Shown here piece by piece: positions 34,214-47,444 of a DNA stretch of 64,000 bases (the first letter of the stretch is position 1; each line of letters starts with the position of its first letter). A model generated the notes under the pieces. The model was not told where the DNA came from. It saw only the letters and a program-made list of their open reading frames with translations, and did not search any database. Where the stretch lies: the NCBI GenBank assembly GCA_029948255.1, contig JALIZF010001763.1, positions 310,001 to 374,000 of the forward strand, read 5' to 3'. This DNA is from Telmatactis stephensoni (taxonomy: Eukaryota > Cnidaria > Anthozoa > Actiniaria > Isophelliidae). The translations under genes were made by a program, and so were the position numbers.

Positions 34214-37200
34214 TTCAGGACCTTTATTTTCAAATAGCAGTGAACACTGAATATCAGAAGACAAACTGGTGATTCTTCAACTGAAGTGGTTTCCAGTTAA
34301 ACTGCGGTATATATCGAACCTTTAAACCAAGAACAAAGGTTGATCAGAGGAAGTAGCAACCGGAGTTTTATTCACAAATTCAATTGAATAAACCTTGTAA
34401 GTAAGATGTGTGGTGAATTCCATTTCTGATGGTTGAACCCACAACACTCAACAAGCACAAAGGATTAAAAGTAGTTTTACCCACAGATTGGCGATAAACA
34501 AACAGCGATCATTTTCATTTTAACTGATTTTTTTTAAACAAGAGTGCGGACACTTTCATTTCTAATTGCTAGGTTTCATCTTTTCCTTTGGTAATCAAAA
34601 GACAACGAAGTGGTAGCCATGTTGGATGAACAAACAATAAAAACTAACAAGAAATCTTTTGTTGGAGTTCAGATGGCTGCCGTGACGTCACATGCAACCC
34701 GGCAATGATTCAACCACAATGACTCAAAGTTCATGAATTTCTGTATTTAAGATTGAAGTTAAGAAAAAATTAATAAGTGTAGAAGATCCCTTATCGTTAA
34801 GCCAAATCCATTAGTTTATTACACAAAGGTGCAGTTTGTAGAGTTTTTTAACCTCTATTATAGTTTTAAAAACCACCTTAAGCATTCGTCTCTCTAATTG
34901 GTTTTCTGGTAGATCCTTATCTATGATCGAAATATGGCTGTTTTCCCCACCAGTCAAATAAGGGTGTGTCATCGGATCACGTACAGTTTTCCAAAATTCT
35001 ATTTCTTTAACATAGTGTCGCACTAGTGGCAAATCAGCAATTTCTCTGCTTCCATTTTGTACACTATTTTGTCAGATCCCTATTCAAGACTATCGTCAAG
35101 GGGTGTCAGATTCCATGACGGAGTAATATCTCCGCTTCTGCATTGGTTGCATAGATGCTTATCTTAAAACTAGGGCGGTCCTGAGTCTCCTTAAAGCTAG
35201 TAGTGAGTCAAAGTGTAGTCATATTCCGCAAACGTTACCCCAACTTCTATTCCCGGCGCCAGAAACCACACACAGCACTTTAGTTCACTTTAACTGTCTT
35301 AAAACTTTTAACGATTCTTAACAGATCATATCTTGGATAAATGGAATAATGGTTGACCACTTACCGTCGCTTTACCTCTTGAAAATCAGGGGACACCCAG
35401 AATAAACAGGAATGAGATAGGGAGGGGCTCCCTTACCAAACGGTCCACCTAAACACCGCGCAAGCAAACAACGCATCTTGAGTTATCACACATGGTAATA
35501 GATGCATATGAACGGTGTGGTTTTAAAAATCTTAGCACAATGGAACTTCGCCAATCGCTTGCACCGATTTACTGAAAAGTGGGCAATATCAGTACAGAGT
35601 AAAGTGGGCAATATCAGTACAGAGTAAAGTCAACCTGCTAAGCAACAATGACAGTACTGTATTGTAGTTTTTAGTGGCACAAAAACAAAAACAAAAAACA
35701 AACGAACAAACAAACAAAAACAAAAGCAAAACAACCCGCTAATTTGTTGCACAGAAGGAATTTTTAGAATTTTTACTAAGAGACTCCGCGTAATCTTTAG
35801 AGCTATGACGGAGCTCCTGGAGGAAATGATGAAAAGAATCAACTAGGAGTGACCAGTTGCAATGAATGTACACCGTATTTAGAAAAACGTTGAAAATCAT
35901 TTTAAAAAACCTCAGGAGAAACACTGTAATTTCCGGGCGTGGTCGTAAAGTAATCGTACTGTACTCGTTACCGTTCCATTCTTTTGAGTTTGTCTTCTTG
36001 TTAGTGTCTTGTACTAACCTAGGGATGACGTTACACATCCGGCTCAGTTTGCACAAGGGAGGAAACTCGAGAGCACCACAGCGCCGTACGTGAGAAATGT
36101 CAATGACCTCTTCTTGTGGAACGCGAGTGTGGAGAAAACAGAGGAAGGAACTAGAGAAGAGTTTAGACCGTCTCATCAGGATATCGACGTTTTGTTGTTT
36201 AAAAACTCTGGAAGCTTGAGTTCAGACAGGGCTTGGAGGGCGGGTGATTTGGGGTCGTGCACACGGTGCACTATTACCGTGCACTATTACCGAAGTCATG
36301 CACTTCTGTAAGTTCCTCATCATCGTCGATAAAAGAAATTTATCGTCGATGCTAAAATTCTTCCCTTTTCCCAAATTACGCATCTTTGAACGATTCTCGG
36401 ATCACGCACAAACTCCATGAAATTCTGCCACACAATCTATCACAGGTATATTGCATTAGGGCCTATTCATTTAAAAACAATATGTTGAAGCTATCTCAAA
36501 AGTAAGATACGAGGAGATCGCAGATGAATCTTCGCACTCATCTCCTATGTATATCCAATGACATGACAAGGGAGTTAGCTGATAAGACTCTGAACTATTA
36601 ATTGCAGTCACGCGAAAATGAGCTTAGTTTTACTTAGCAATTGCGCGTGCTTATTTTTGCCAAGAACTTGGCGTTTCTTCAACAGGCGCGCAGAAGGGGT
36701 CTATAGTCTAACCATTCCCAGCCGTCGAAAAATCTCAATCTTTTGTAGCGTTTCCTGACGAAATGGGTATTCCTGGAGGTTTTTCACAATTCGTCAGACT
36801 TTTTACCCTGATGAGTGCCCGACATCATGGCTATAAATAATGACTATTACAAGAATCTCTTTTACTGTAATTGCAGTATTACACTGCATCAGTCTCTGCC
36901 TAGGTGAGGTCAGATGGGGGGTAGAAAGGTATGAAAGCAAGCACTTGGAATGAAAAGAAAGCAAAATATGATCATGGATGTAGAAAAAAACCATGAAACC
37001 GCGATTTCAGAGACCTCCTTGTGAGCCTTGCGTTACACGCTCTTATGGCCTGAAAAACGAGACTAATTCTAAGGGCATGCATGTGTAATCGTAAAACCGC
37101 TAATGACCACCATTATCAAACCTTCTATCAAATCCTTTTTCCAATACATCAATATGAACTGACATTCATCTGGAACCGCAATGTCGCTCCTTTTGAACTC

Positions 37201-38474
37201 AAGATATGATGATGTTTTGTTTTAGAGTATTTCTCTACCTTTGGTCAGACATTTTTGGAGTCCACAAGGAAGTGTGCGGCACGTGGGTGGACGAACTTCG
37301 TGGGGTTCTGTCAACCAACGGGAATCGTCCATCGTAAAAAGTATTCGTATTGTTGTCTAGTTTGTTAGCGATACTCACACGAAGGCTTGATTTCCACTTA
37401 GACCACAGAAATTGAATTTTTATCTACAAAACAGGGGAAAAAGACATTGTAAATCGATTTTGGAATCATTAAGATTTGCAAAATGTAAGCCGCGCGATAT
37501 GTGTCCATCAAATTCTGCGCAATGAAGATAGTATAGCCGCGCGATTCATATGTCTATTAAATTCTGCGCAATGAAGATGGTATAGCCTGCAGTTCTAATC
37601 ATATTATCTTCGGTACTTTTCCAAGGTTATCGTAACAGCAATTTACCAATAAAAACATAGAATCTAATGAGAGAGGAAAAGGTAAATTCCATTAGGACAG
37701 TACTAAAAACTTTGGGCTTAATCAACATCGGTGAAATATCAACAACAATAGCACCAAAAATCACGGTTGTAGATATAATCTAATGGTGATATAGACAAAA
37801 ATGCGCTAATAATTGAAAACGGGCTCTTTTTCGGTGAAACTCTTGGCCGGAAATGAAAAAGTTATATGCTCAACATATACAGCCTGTAGTTTTTGATGTA
37901 TGTTTTTTAACTTCTAAAGAAAATCAAGCTCAATGTCTCATCCTTCGACTTGCTCAAAGCCGTGACTGGAATTCGACGCATTTTTTGTCGGGGATTTTAA
38001 GACATGAGAGATTGATTCATCTAGGCTTTGCCAAAAAGGTCAAGGCGAACTAAAATGAAGAGTTTTGTCAACAGATTCTCAAGCGTTCTGCGGTTTGATA
38101 GACGCATTTCTGGACATGGATCCAAAGTGGAAAGAGTTCGTGTTCGTGAATCTTATTAGAAGAGACAGGATCTCAATCGAGAGACCTTTTGACTGGAAGA
38201 ACTTATCAGTAGCCTCGGGAAATGAAAACATTTCTGCTGTAACGTTAAAAGCTTTTTGAAAAAACATAAATTGAGTCCAACATATCCGCCGTTGTTTAGC
38301 CTTATCATCGATTTTTGTTTGTCTTTTTGTCCTTATTTTTTTTTGTGTGTGTTATTTGTGTTTTTGTGTGCTTTTTGTTTTTTGTTTTCCTACCTAAAAA
38401 ATGCAAAACAGTTGTTTTTTATTTAATTATTGGACCACACTCATGTATGAAAATACCAAAGTACCAATAATAAA

Positions 38475-38506
<32 letters not shown>

Positions 38507-39400
38507 GCAGACAATTTAGATGGTAATGTTTCGCTTTTCTTTCTTCGCCCGGATTCATCAGCTATACTAGAAATGACTCGAGTGCATGATTATAATCAAA
38601 ATATACCGACTCATTTGCACTGTTAGGATATTAAAGCAGTCGAACAACAACATATATACGCGCGATGAAAAAAAAAATTAGAAGACGAAGATGTACTCCT
38701 TTAAGAGACGTCGTCTAGGCTACTGCTCGGACGAGCCAACGAGGCTGTAAGTCAATAAGTCATAACCAAATAAACAACGCTATATTGGTGCTATTATACT
38801 TTATCAAAAAAATACAAATATATATTTTGGATCACGCGATGGGCGCTGTTTCAGTTTCAATGTCTATTCATAGAAATTTTGCTTTCATGGGTGATGGAAA
38901 AAGACAACCCAAAGAACAAGGCGGCACTATGAGGTCATAAATGTATTATGAACGCCGCTTAATTGTATTCATTCATATAGCTTCTTCCATTCTTTGATAA
39001 GTTAATTCACACAACCACATGAATTCTACCGTGTATTATCGGCGCTGTTTGACTCAATGGAAACAGAACCAAAACTTGGTTAAAACTAAGCCTTCTGATT
39101 GGATTCACACGCATTTGCAAAAACCAAAGTTTCCGCCAAAGACTAAATAATTCAACCCGCAAGAAATAAATCTACTAAAGGCGACGGGGTTTTTCACAAA
39201 GAAGAATATTGAAAAATTAAAACTCTTCCCCCGGAAATTTATTCAACGCCTAACGTTTCCTTAAAGTGGCGGACGGTGGCATCCGTGAGTGAGTTCCACA
39301 CGAGAGGGTCGTTTTGTGCAGTTTGATCACCCCCCCTGGATAACTTCAAAGGGGAGGAGTTTACCTTAGTAACCCCATAGGATGGACCACGGGGTTGAAT
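34214..39400. other. Gene-poor interval upstream of ephrin 2
   Basis: No exon could be supported. Small tandem duplications: 27 bp twice at about 35,580-35,632, and about 56 bp twice at about 37,490-37,590. An ATT microsatellite lies at 38,476-38,505. Two adjacent frames at 37,853-38,259 show no known domain. Confidence 0.6.
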
Positions 39401-39841
39401 GTAATTGAGAACACAAGTGAGGCCGTTATTTATGAATGCAAGCTAGACCAGAGTAATATATGTTTCAGATGAGCCACAGCTGCTGTTATTTTCAGTTCTG
39501 AACACCGCACGCGACAAAGCTGATTCGCTGCCGAATCGCCATCATTCCCTGGATACATCCGTCTGTCGTGAATATTCATTCGATACCCAACAGACCCATC
39601 AACGCGACGAAAACGGGAAGTCTTTGACTATGAGGACATCATAAGCTATTTGTGTGTGATTGCCAGACCCTGGCTAGGGATTAACCTAAGGTAAAAGTCG
39701 TCATCTGTCATCCTTGGGGTAAAGCCATTCGATAGCAGGAATCACACCAATACGACTACAACAAAGAGCGGAGAGTCTGGGCTTATCAGTATCTTTTCAA
39801 GATCAAGTCAACGGTGGGAGAATCAGACAGCAAAGGGAAAA

Positions 39842-39951
39842 ATGCTTTCTAAAAGGTTAATAGCAAGGGTTTGTGTGGTGATATTCTACCTCGTAGTGCC
39901 TTCAATATCGCTGGTTTACCCGTCAATTCAGTGGACGCCGCGCAACCCATT
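39842..39951 (+). CDS. Ephrin 2 exon 1 (signal peptide)
   Basis: ATG to donor GTAAGT at 39,952; phase 2. Too short to stand out alone; supported by the leader and the exact phase match to exon 2. Confidence 0.85.
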
Positions 39952-42900
39952 GTAAGTACCTTTTAACGACCATAACTTCACGTAAACATTGTCATTTTAG
40001 AGGAATCGAGTGAGGGGCTAACACTTTCCTCTGAGTGTCTAACGAACCGATTCTATGTATCTCCTGTGGCTTGTGTAAATGTGTACCTTGGGTTTACGAC
40101 ACAATTCGCTTATAAATCTCTCATCTAAAGACCCCAAATCTTGCCTTATAAACAAAGTACAAACAAAGTACATTTCAGTCAAGTCGAACAATTACTACAC
40201 TTAGGTCAAGGCTCTAAAATTCATCCATCAAGTTCTGGCTTTTATTTGACCAGTTTGCTCTACATATATAATGACTACATACCACAACTCGTAAAAGTAG
40301 TGTTTTGTTTGGTTTTCGCGACTAAGGTCCAACTTTCATTCAACTGATTAAAATATAGAGAAAAAATTGGAAATATCACTGTTGATTCGTAATCATAAAA
40401 TCAACCAAGCATGGAATCGTTAATATATTTTGGTTTCTATACAAAGTCTTGGTTTGTCGCTGTGTGAGCAATGATATACAGCCCCAGCTACAGCTTGCGG
40501 TTGCGTTCAATGTTCTTCACAAGCAAATTGCCTTTTCCGGTGACTGGATACTACTATTATTTTTTACAGTTAATTTATTGGGCTTCTGTCTTCGCGCTCT
40601 TGGAAACCCGAAACGATTTAGTGCGATTATAACGACATGAATGAACTCTAACAAAGAGTACAACGTGGAGCGTGTTATTGTAAGCATACAAGCAAATTGT
40701 GGTGTGCTAGTTTCTTTCAAGATCGTGCATTATGTTGTTGACACAGTTTGGGCGCATTTGTTAGCATTTCTTTGTAATAATAATCAAGGTTTCAAACTTT
40801 AACTCATGGAAAAACAAAACACTTTACAAACAGTCACGAATTAATCCATTCTCTCTACGCTTTTAGGCTTTTAAGGCCATCTGAAGGCTAATCAATTAGG
40901 TGCTTTTCACGTGGAATTAAGGCAGATTTAGAAGCATGGACGCGAAAAACCTTTTATTAATTCATGATAGTTTCGTGTTTGGTTGTTTAGTCCACTAGCT
41001 AGCGTGAGCTGCACACGTCGCTCTCCGAGAACCCACTATCGTCGAGATCTTGTTTCTCCATATCCAACGAGCAGAGGATTTAGATATTGTTATATTCTCG
41101 GTCAGATAAGGGAGAACGACATTAAGGATTGATAGTCATCCACGTACTTTGTTGTCATGAAGAGATACAAGGCACAGATCTTGCTTTACTTAGTGAATTT
41201 TTAACAAAATCCGACGTCCATCTGAGCCTCGGATTTAAGACTCTAAAATCCCTTCCTTAAGACCTTTTTGAATAAACTAATAAGACAGACTAAGACCGAT
41301 TATTGCATTGCTTAGAGATTCCACCAAAAACGTCTTTTATTCCACAAAATGACCTAGAAATCCAAAGGTCAACGTTTGCGGTGCGTAGCGTCAAACGATT
41401 GATACCGTGAATTCTGACTAAAGACTCGTTTGTCCAATAGATCAGCAGAACTGAATGGTAGAAAATAATGTGTTAAAAGAAATTGTTCCTAATAACATTA
41501 TAAAACCCTTTTTATATTGATTTCTTAAACATTGATCAATAACAGAAGACGATTTGTGAGTATGCAGAGGGATTTGCCTTGTCATGTAGTAGGGAGATTA
41601 TTTCATCAAAATTCCGATTAAAGATCTTAGAAATGGAATCCTTTAGTCCATGTGAAAATGTCACAGTTAGGTTACTGAAGGAGTCTCTTCAAGTGCTTTG
41701 TTTGGGATTTCCATTCATGAATGGTATTCAGCATTTTGTCAATAACGTCTCAACGTGTTTCCCGTATGCAGGGGTAACAACTACAATCTTTACGTAAATA
41801 TTTTCAAGTTTTGACAATGTCTGTGCGTCCTACTTCATCGGTTTATAAACTGTACATTCCTGTTCTGTTCTTGTTTAAAAGCTGTTCAATTTCTGCAAAA
41901 ACATCTTCTAAAGCCGGCCCATTTTGACAATGTCTTTGCCTATCCCATCAACACCTTCTTAATCAATCTATCCCCCATTTCAAGAAGTGTTTTTCGTGTT
42001 ACCTCAATTTTGCCAAAAATGCGACCCCTTTTAAGAAAAATTCCTTCTCAAAAATTTAATTAAAAACAGGCAAATGGCCTTCTAAATCTTATTAGTTTCT
42101 TTATTCCTTAAACAAATACTATTATGATATAATCATTTTCAATGGTTTCACGTCGTCGATCCGATAACGTGCGGCATGTGCATTGTGCAAAGGGATCGCG
42201 CAAAATCTCTGAAGACGAGTTGTAGTTTATAACTTGGGGTTACAAAGGGTGGAATTGTATATCGGTGATATACATCCCAATTAAGGGCGATCTTACAACC
42301 TTCATCGAATCAGTACTTTTTACTAATGATTCGATTTTAGAAGACTTTGGAAATGGAATTAGAATGTTGTCTATTTCTTATGGTTAGTTTCAACTGTTAG
42401 GATTACTCTCTCTTAAAAACGATGAATCAAATTATGCCCATTTGTACATGATACTGGCGAGACTATATGAGAAGGCGTGTTGCAATTTGATTACTCAATC
42501 CATTTACTCAACACGTTGATATCAACTTCGCACTCAATTGAAGTAATTCCCAAAATTGTCAAGTACTAAGAAAGATGCTCCCTTTTGAAGTGGGTTGCCA
42601 TTAAAAAACGCTGTTGTCCAACAGTCATTTCACAGGAACATTTAAAATCTTCCTAATGTTGAACAATATGGGATAGGGAAACATTTTTACAACTTAGGCC
42701 AGATTGTCCAATATGCATGCATCAAAATTAGGGGGCGTTACTCAAGCCGACACCCTCGGCGCTTGTTTATCTACTCTAGCTGAATCGCGCTTGAGAGAAT
42801 AAGAATGTCTAAGAGTTCTTCAGAAAGTTGGTCTTGAACTTGATCAGAGCTGAAAAAATGCCAGAATTTCAATCTCATTACAACTGGAAGAGGGTGAGAC

Positions 42901-45900
42901 TTCTCCCACGGGTGGCAAATTGACTCCGAGTTGTGAGCCAATTACTGTCATTCCAAATATGGTCTCGGATCTGGAAGTCTTTTACGAAATGTCATTATAG
43001 CTCAGTTGTGGCTCGAATGGAACGCGCCTTCTCAGAGATGTTGCGTAAACACAGTTGAAACTTTAGCCTCTTGTGAGCTTTGCTGAGAACCTTGTCAGGG
43101 CCATCTTCAATCAGCACATGACAAGCTATCAACACGAGTACTTGTTAAACAAACGTTGTCACTGTGGCTACTAATTGCACCTCCTCTTTCTGCCTTCCCT
43201 TGCATACCATTTTTCCTTCTACCAAAATTTTGTTGCGCTAATCTTGTATGGCGTCATGGTGCAGACTAATAGTGTTTTATATAGTCAATTACCAAAACTT
43301 TTTCAAAAGAAGAAGTGTATAGAAGTTCTATATTTGTCGAACTTTTGTTTTCGACATAGCATTTCGTGCAGCACAAACCAATAGCTACTCGAAAATGTCA
43401 GGAAGGAAATTGCCAGCACATCAAAATCGGCTTCGAAGCTATTAGAACAAAGTAGTTAGAAGAAGAACTATTCGAAACTATTAAAAGAAATTAAGCCAGT
43501 TGAAAGCAAAAACTATCAGGACTTTGCAATTGTAGAAAATACAGTAAAGTAAATATAACGTTTATGTGAATTGTGCGAATTCTTTCCAAAAGTTGTGTAT
43601 GATCCTTATAGGTAAGGTAAACTTTATTTCAAGCAGGGTGGCCCATTCAGCTACATGGCTGGTATCCAGAGGAGCCCTGCAAACTATATAAATACTTTCA
43701 ATATAATAAAGATATTCAATAAGCTAGCAAATATGAATGGCTGTATAGTTCCAAGCTCAGATCGGGCATGAAGACTACTTCATCCACCTGGGTATGACAA
43801 AGCCCTGAGTTTCGAAACAAAAACAAATGCTTAATTTGGTATTTTTTTAAGCCGATTAAGTAACTGATGAGGGTGGTATAATTGTGTGTCCTAAAGCCAA
43901 GTGCTTTTGTCGGCAAGGGTAACCGCATTAGCTATTGAGATCCAAAGAAACAAAATAATAATTCGAAGGGATAAGGTGCCATTCATGAAAATATCGCGCC
44001 TTTTTGCTTTGGCAAAGTATTTGTTCTGGAATTTGTTTGTAAAGTAAAAATGTAGGTATTTTTGGAATATACCAAAGTATTCATGCCTCTGCAGCACTTT
44101 TTCTGAAGGAGAGGTACTCCTAAAGTTCACTTTTGGAAAACTGCCTTACCTCTTACAAGAAGTAAGATTTTGAAGAACAATCAGCAGACATAACAGATTA
44201 AAAAAACAAAATACACCACACTCGGCAGGAAGATAAATAAAATTCACGACACTTTTTTGTTTGGTGTCAGTCTTTTATCAAGATGGTACTGCCAATTTTT
44301 ACCAAAAAGACGAAAATAAAACTTAGACAACCTTCTATTGCGAAATCACTGAATGTTTTCTCAATTTCATTTTCGTCTTGATTGATAGCCCAGCTATTTT
44401 CTTCTCTGAGTCATAATCTCAAAAGATTATATCGGCTTAAAGAAAATTTTAATGGAGTTCTAGATAATTGCTTATCTTTGCTTTTATATATATTGTTGTT
44501 TTTTGGCAATGCTTTTAGTATAAGTTGTATTGGACTTTAGAACATTTGTATGTCGGTTTTTTATGAAAACGTGCTATATTTAAATATTTGTGCACGCAAA
44601 ATCTGGATAATCGACGTTCTTGGAGTCCATTTGGGCTTGTACGAGACATGTGAACAGTACCCCCCTGGCATTACATAACAAATGAGTGTACTGGCGTTTA
44701 TAATTATCTATGACAGTTCAAGAGGCTTTTATTTATACTACATTAGCTATCTATATTGTTTAGGCGCTAAAATGCTTTTAGGTCTTAAAAGCTAGAGGCT
44801 TACATCATGCTTGGTTAGCTCACAATACACCACACAAAATCTCTTGTTCTTCTGTAGAATTAAGTCTGTTGTACCTTATAATTTAGGTTCCGGCCGAAAA
44901 TTCCTCCCTATAAAAGTCTTTAGAAACCCAGATATAAAATATATCATTCCAATTTTAAGACTACAATAACTTCAAGGCGCCGAGCTCAAACGAGTCTTTC
45001 AATTGGAATGTCATTGTTCTTCAAGTGCCATTGTTCGCCAATTGTCCTCATTTCACAAACAACTTTATTGAAAGTTTGTTTAAGAAGTTTGCAAGATGAC
45101 GAGACTGACAGCTAACATGCACTCAAAAATGGAAGATTGTTTGGCTTAAATTAGGCTAAATCAACATAAAAGCGTTGTCTATAGTTTACCAAGCATTTTA
45201 AGTGCAAATATGCAGTTGATTTGACAAACCAGTGAAAAAATTTGGAAAGTTTCCAGAGTTCAGTAACTTTTTCAATCAGTGGAAATCAATAGCAAATCAG
45301 TGGTTTCAACCAAAGTGTCTGGTTCCTAATAAATACATTCTTGTATTTGCAAGTGATATATTTCGTTGATCAAGCGATTTGGTAATTATAAACATCATTA
45401 CTTTAGTCTCGGTCTAGTAGCCAAATACAATTGCATCGTGCCTTTCATTTTGAAAAACAGCTACATGATAGAACAAGTAAATTGGTTTGTTTTTGTCAAG
45501 TTTGGGATGTACAGAGAAACTCACAGCCTTTCAACAGGTTCTCTCGCCTCCCCAGAGGCAGGCAAAGAAACTCGAAGAAATGCAATCAGTCGTAACGAAT
45601 CTTTTTGATAACTTTCAGAATTCAATATAAGCTAATATTATCCCTTTAGAAAGTCAGTCCAAATTAATTAAAGCAATTATTACATTTTGGTGGATCTGTC
45701 GGAACGCTAGTCCTGTAATTTGGTCATTTTGTGTATTCCACTGATTTCAAAAGATTCCAGCTAATGGGACTTGACACATGACCTGTACACTATTCCCAAT
45801 ATCCTTTTCTTAACTCCTGTATGTTTATGTATCCCAATCCGACTTAAAAAAATATGAAGAAAAGATAAATTGGATTCACAATCTGTTTTCAAGTAAATTT

Positions 45901-47410
45901 AAAAAGCGAAATATCTAAGATGATTGATAAAAGAAGTCGTAATTGGAAAAAAAAAACACCGATTTTTTTCTAGTTCTCAAGATCTAGTCATGCTTACTTC
46001 CTCAAAAAATCAAACCGACGAGATAAATATTGCTGACTAATAATACTGCACTTGCGTATCACTTAAACGCAAGCAGAGCGTAAAGAGTTGTCACTCGGAC
46101 AAAACACGTCTTTTCTCTTGCTTGTCTGTATTTTGAAATCACGACGATCGCAGGCACGCGTCCATATCTTTACAACAATCAGTAATGATTCTTTAAATTC
46201 ACGTTTGCGTTGAAAAACGCATTATCGGGTCATCCCAAACTATTGTAAATCGATTAATTACTAGTTTTATTGGTGATAATTTGAGTTTAGGAGATTGAAA
46301 AGATAGTTGTTGACCACAGACGATCTGGCACCAAATTGTGCCGTACTTCACGTACATACGACGAGACGTTCATCCCCGATCTTTAAACGAGAGACGAAAG
46401 TCTCCATTCTATACATGATACACAATTAGTTTCCGTAAACCTCTTAGATTTTGATACAATTTTGAATATATCGGAAGAAAACAGAATGAAGCTAGGCGTA
46501 TTGTAAGATTCAATGAAGTGCCGGCATTCAGAATGAATCTATTAATTAGGAAACTTAATTAACTTTGAAATGAGAATGTTTGACTTGAATATGAAAGGGT
46601 AATAGTAAAATAGATGTCTGCGGAAGATAAAGCATCTTATAAACACCCAAAAGAGGGCCATGAAATGTGTTTTTCTCAGACAAACATGGAAAACTATGCT
46701 GCCTTCCCATCGGGTCACAACCGCTGTATAAAAAGGAAATTAGAACCAAACCACAACTTAATCAAGCGAACACATTGTGTAAAGTAGTTCCACCTAATTT
46801 CCTGCTTTGCCAGAGGCCTAAGCCACTTTCTTTATGTCTGAATGAGATTCCCTACATGCCGTAGCTCTCTTTTATTATATCTGACCCCATTCGTGAGTTC
46901 TGCTTCTGAAAGCTTCTTTTTCAAGGGCCAATACTTAGGGATAAAGCAATCCAATAGTCCTCAACGCATGCAAGCGTCAATCTTCTATAAATTTGCGGTC
47001 TTGAAGCTCATATAGGGTAGTAAAATAGAAAAGCAACTTTTAGAGTTGTCAACCGTTTAATTTACTCTGACATTGTGTGTCGAAAGATGCCATTTCAAAT
47101 TTGTAAAGGATCCTTTTGGCGAGAAAGGGGTCACTTAATCTTGAACTGGCTGGGGCGTCTGAGAAGTTAATTTTAGACTTCTTATTCATATTTCCAATCT
47201 GGTTAACGGAAATAATAGTTTTTCTCACTGAGAGTCAAAAATCTTTCTCATGCAAAAAAGTCCCTGTTCCCTCAAATTGGATATTATTGAAAAGGGATCT
47301 TTGGTAGCAGCTTACCAGTCCAGTCAGTACACAAAAATTAAACATTGTGTGAAAATAAAGCTAAAATAAGATAGCAAACAATAAGATGGAAATGTTATCA
47401 ACATTCTTCT

Positions 47411-47444
<34 letters not shown>

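Noticed and set aside
35739..36176. 145-codon minus-strand frame
   Set aside because: No domain, composition or splice support; overlapping frames of similar length occur on the other strand.
37853..38259. Two adjacent frames (66 and 64 codons) that might be one broken gene
   Set aside because: Different frames with no shared domain; not enough to call a pseudogene, though a protein search would settle it.
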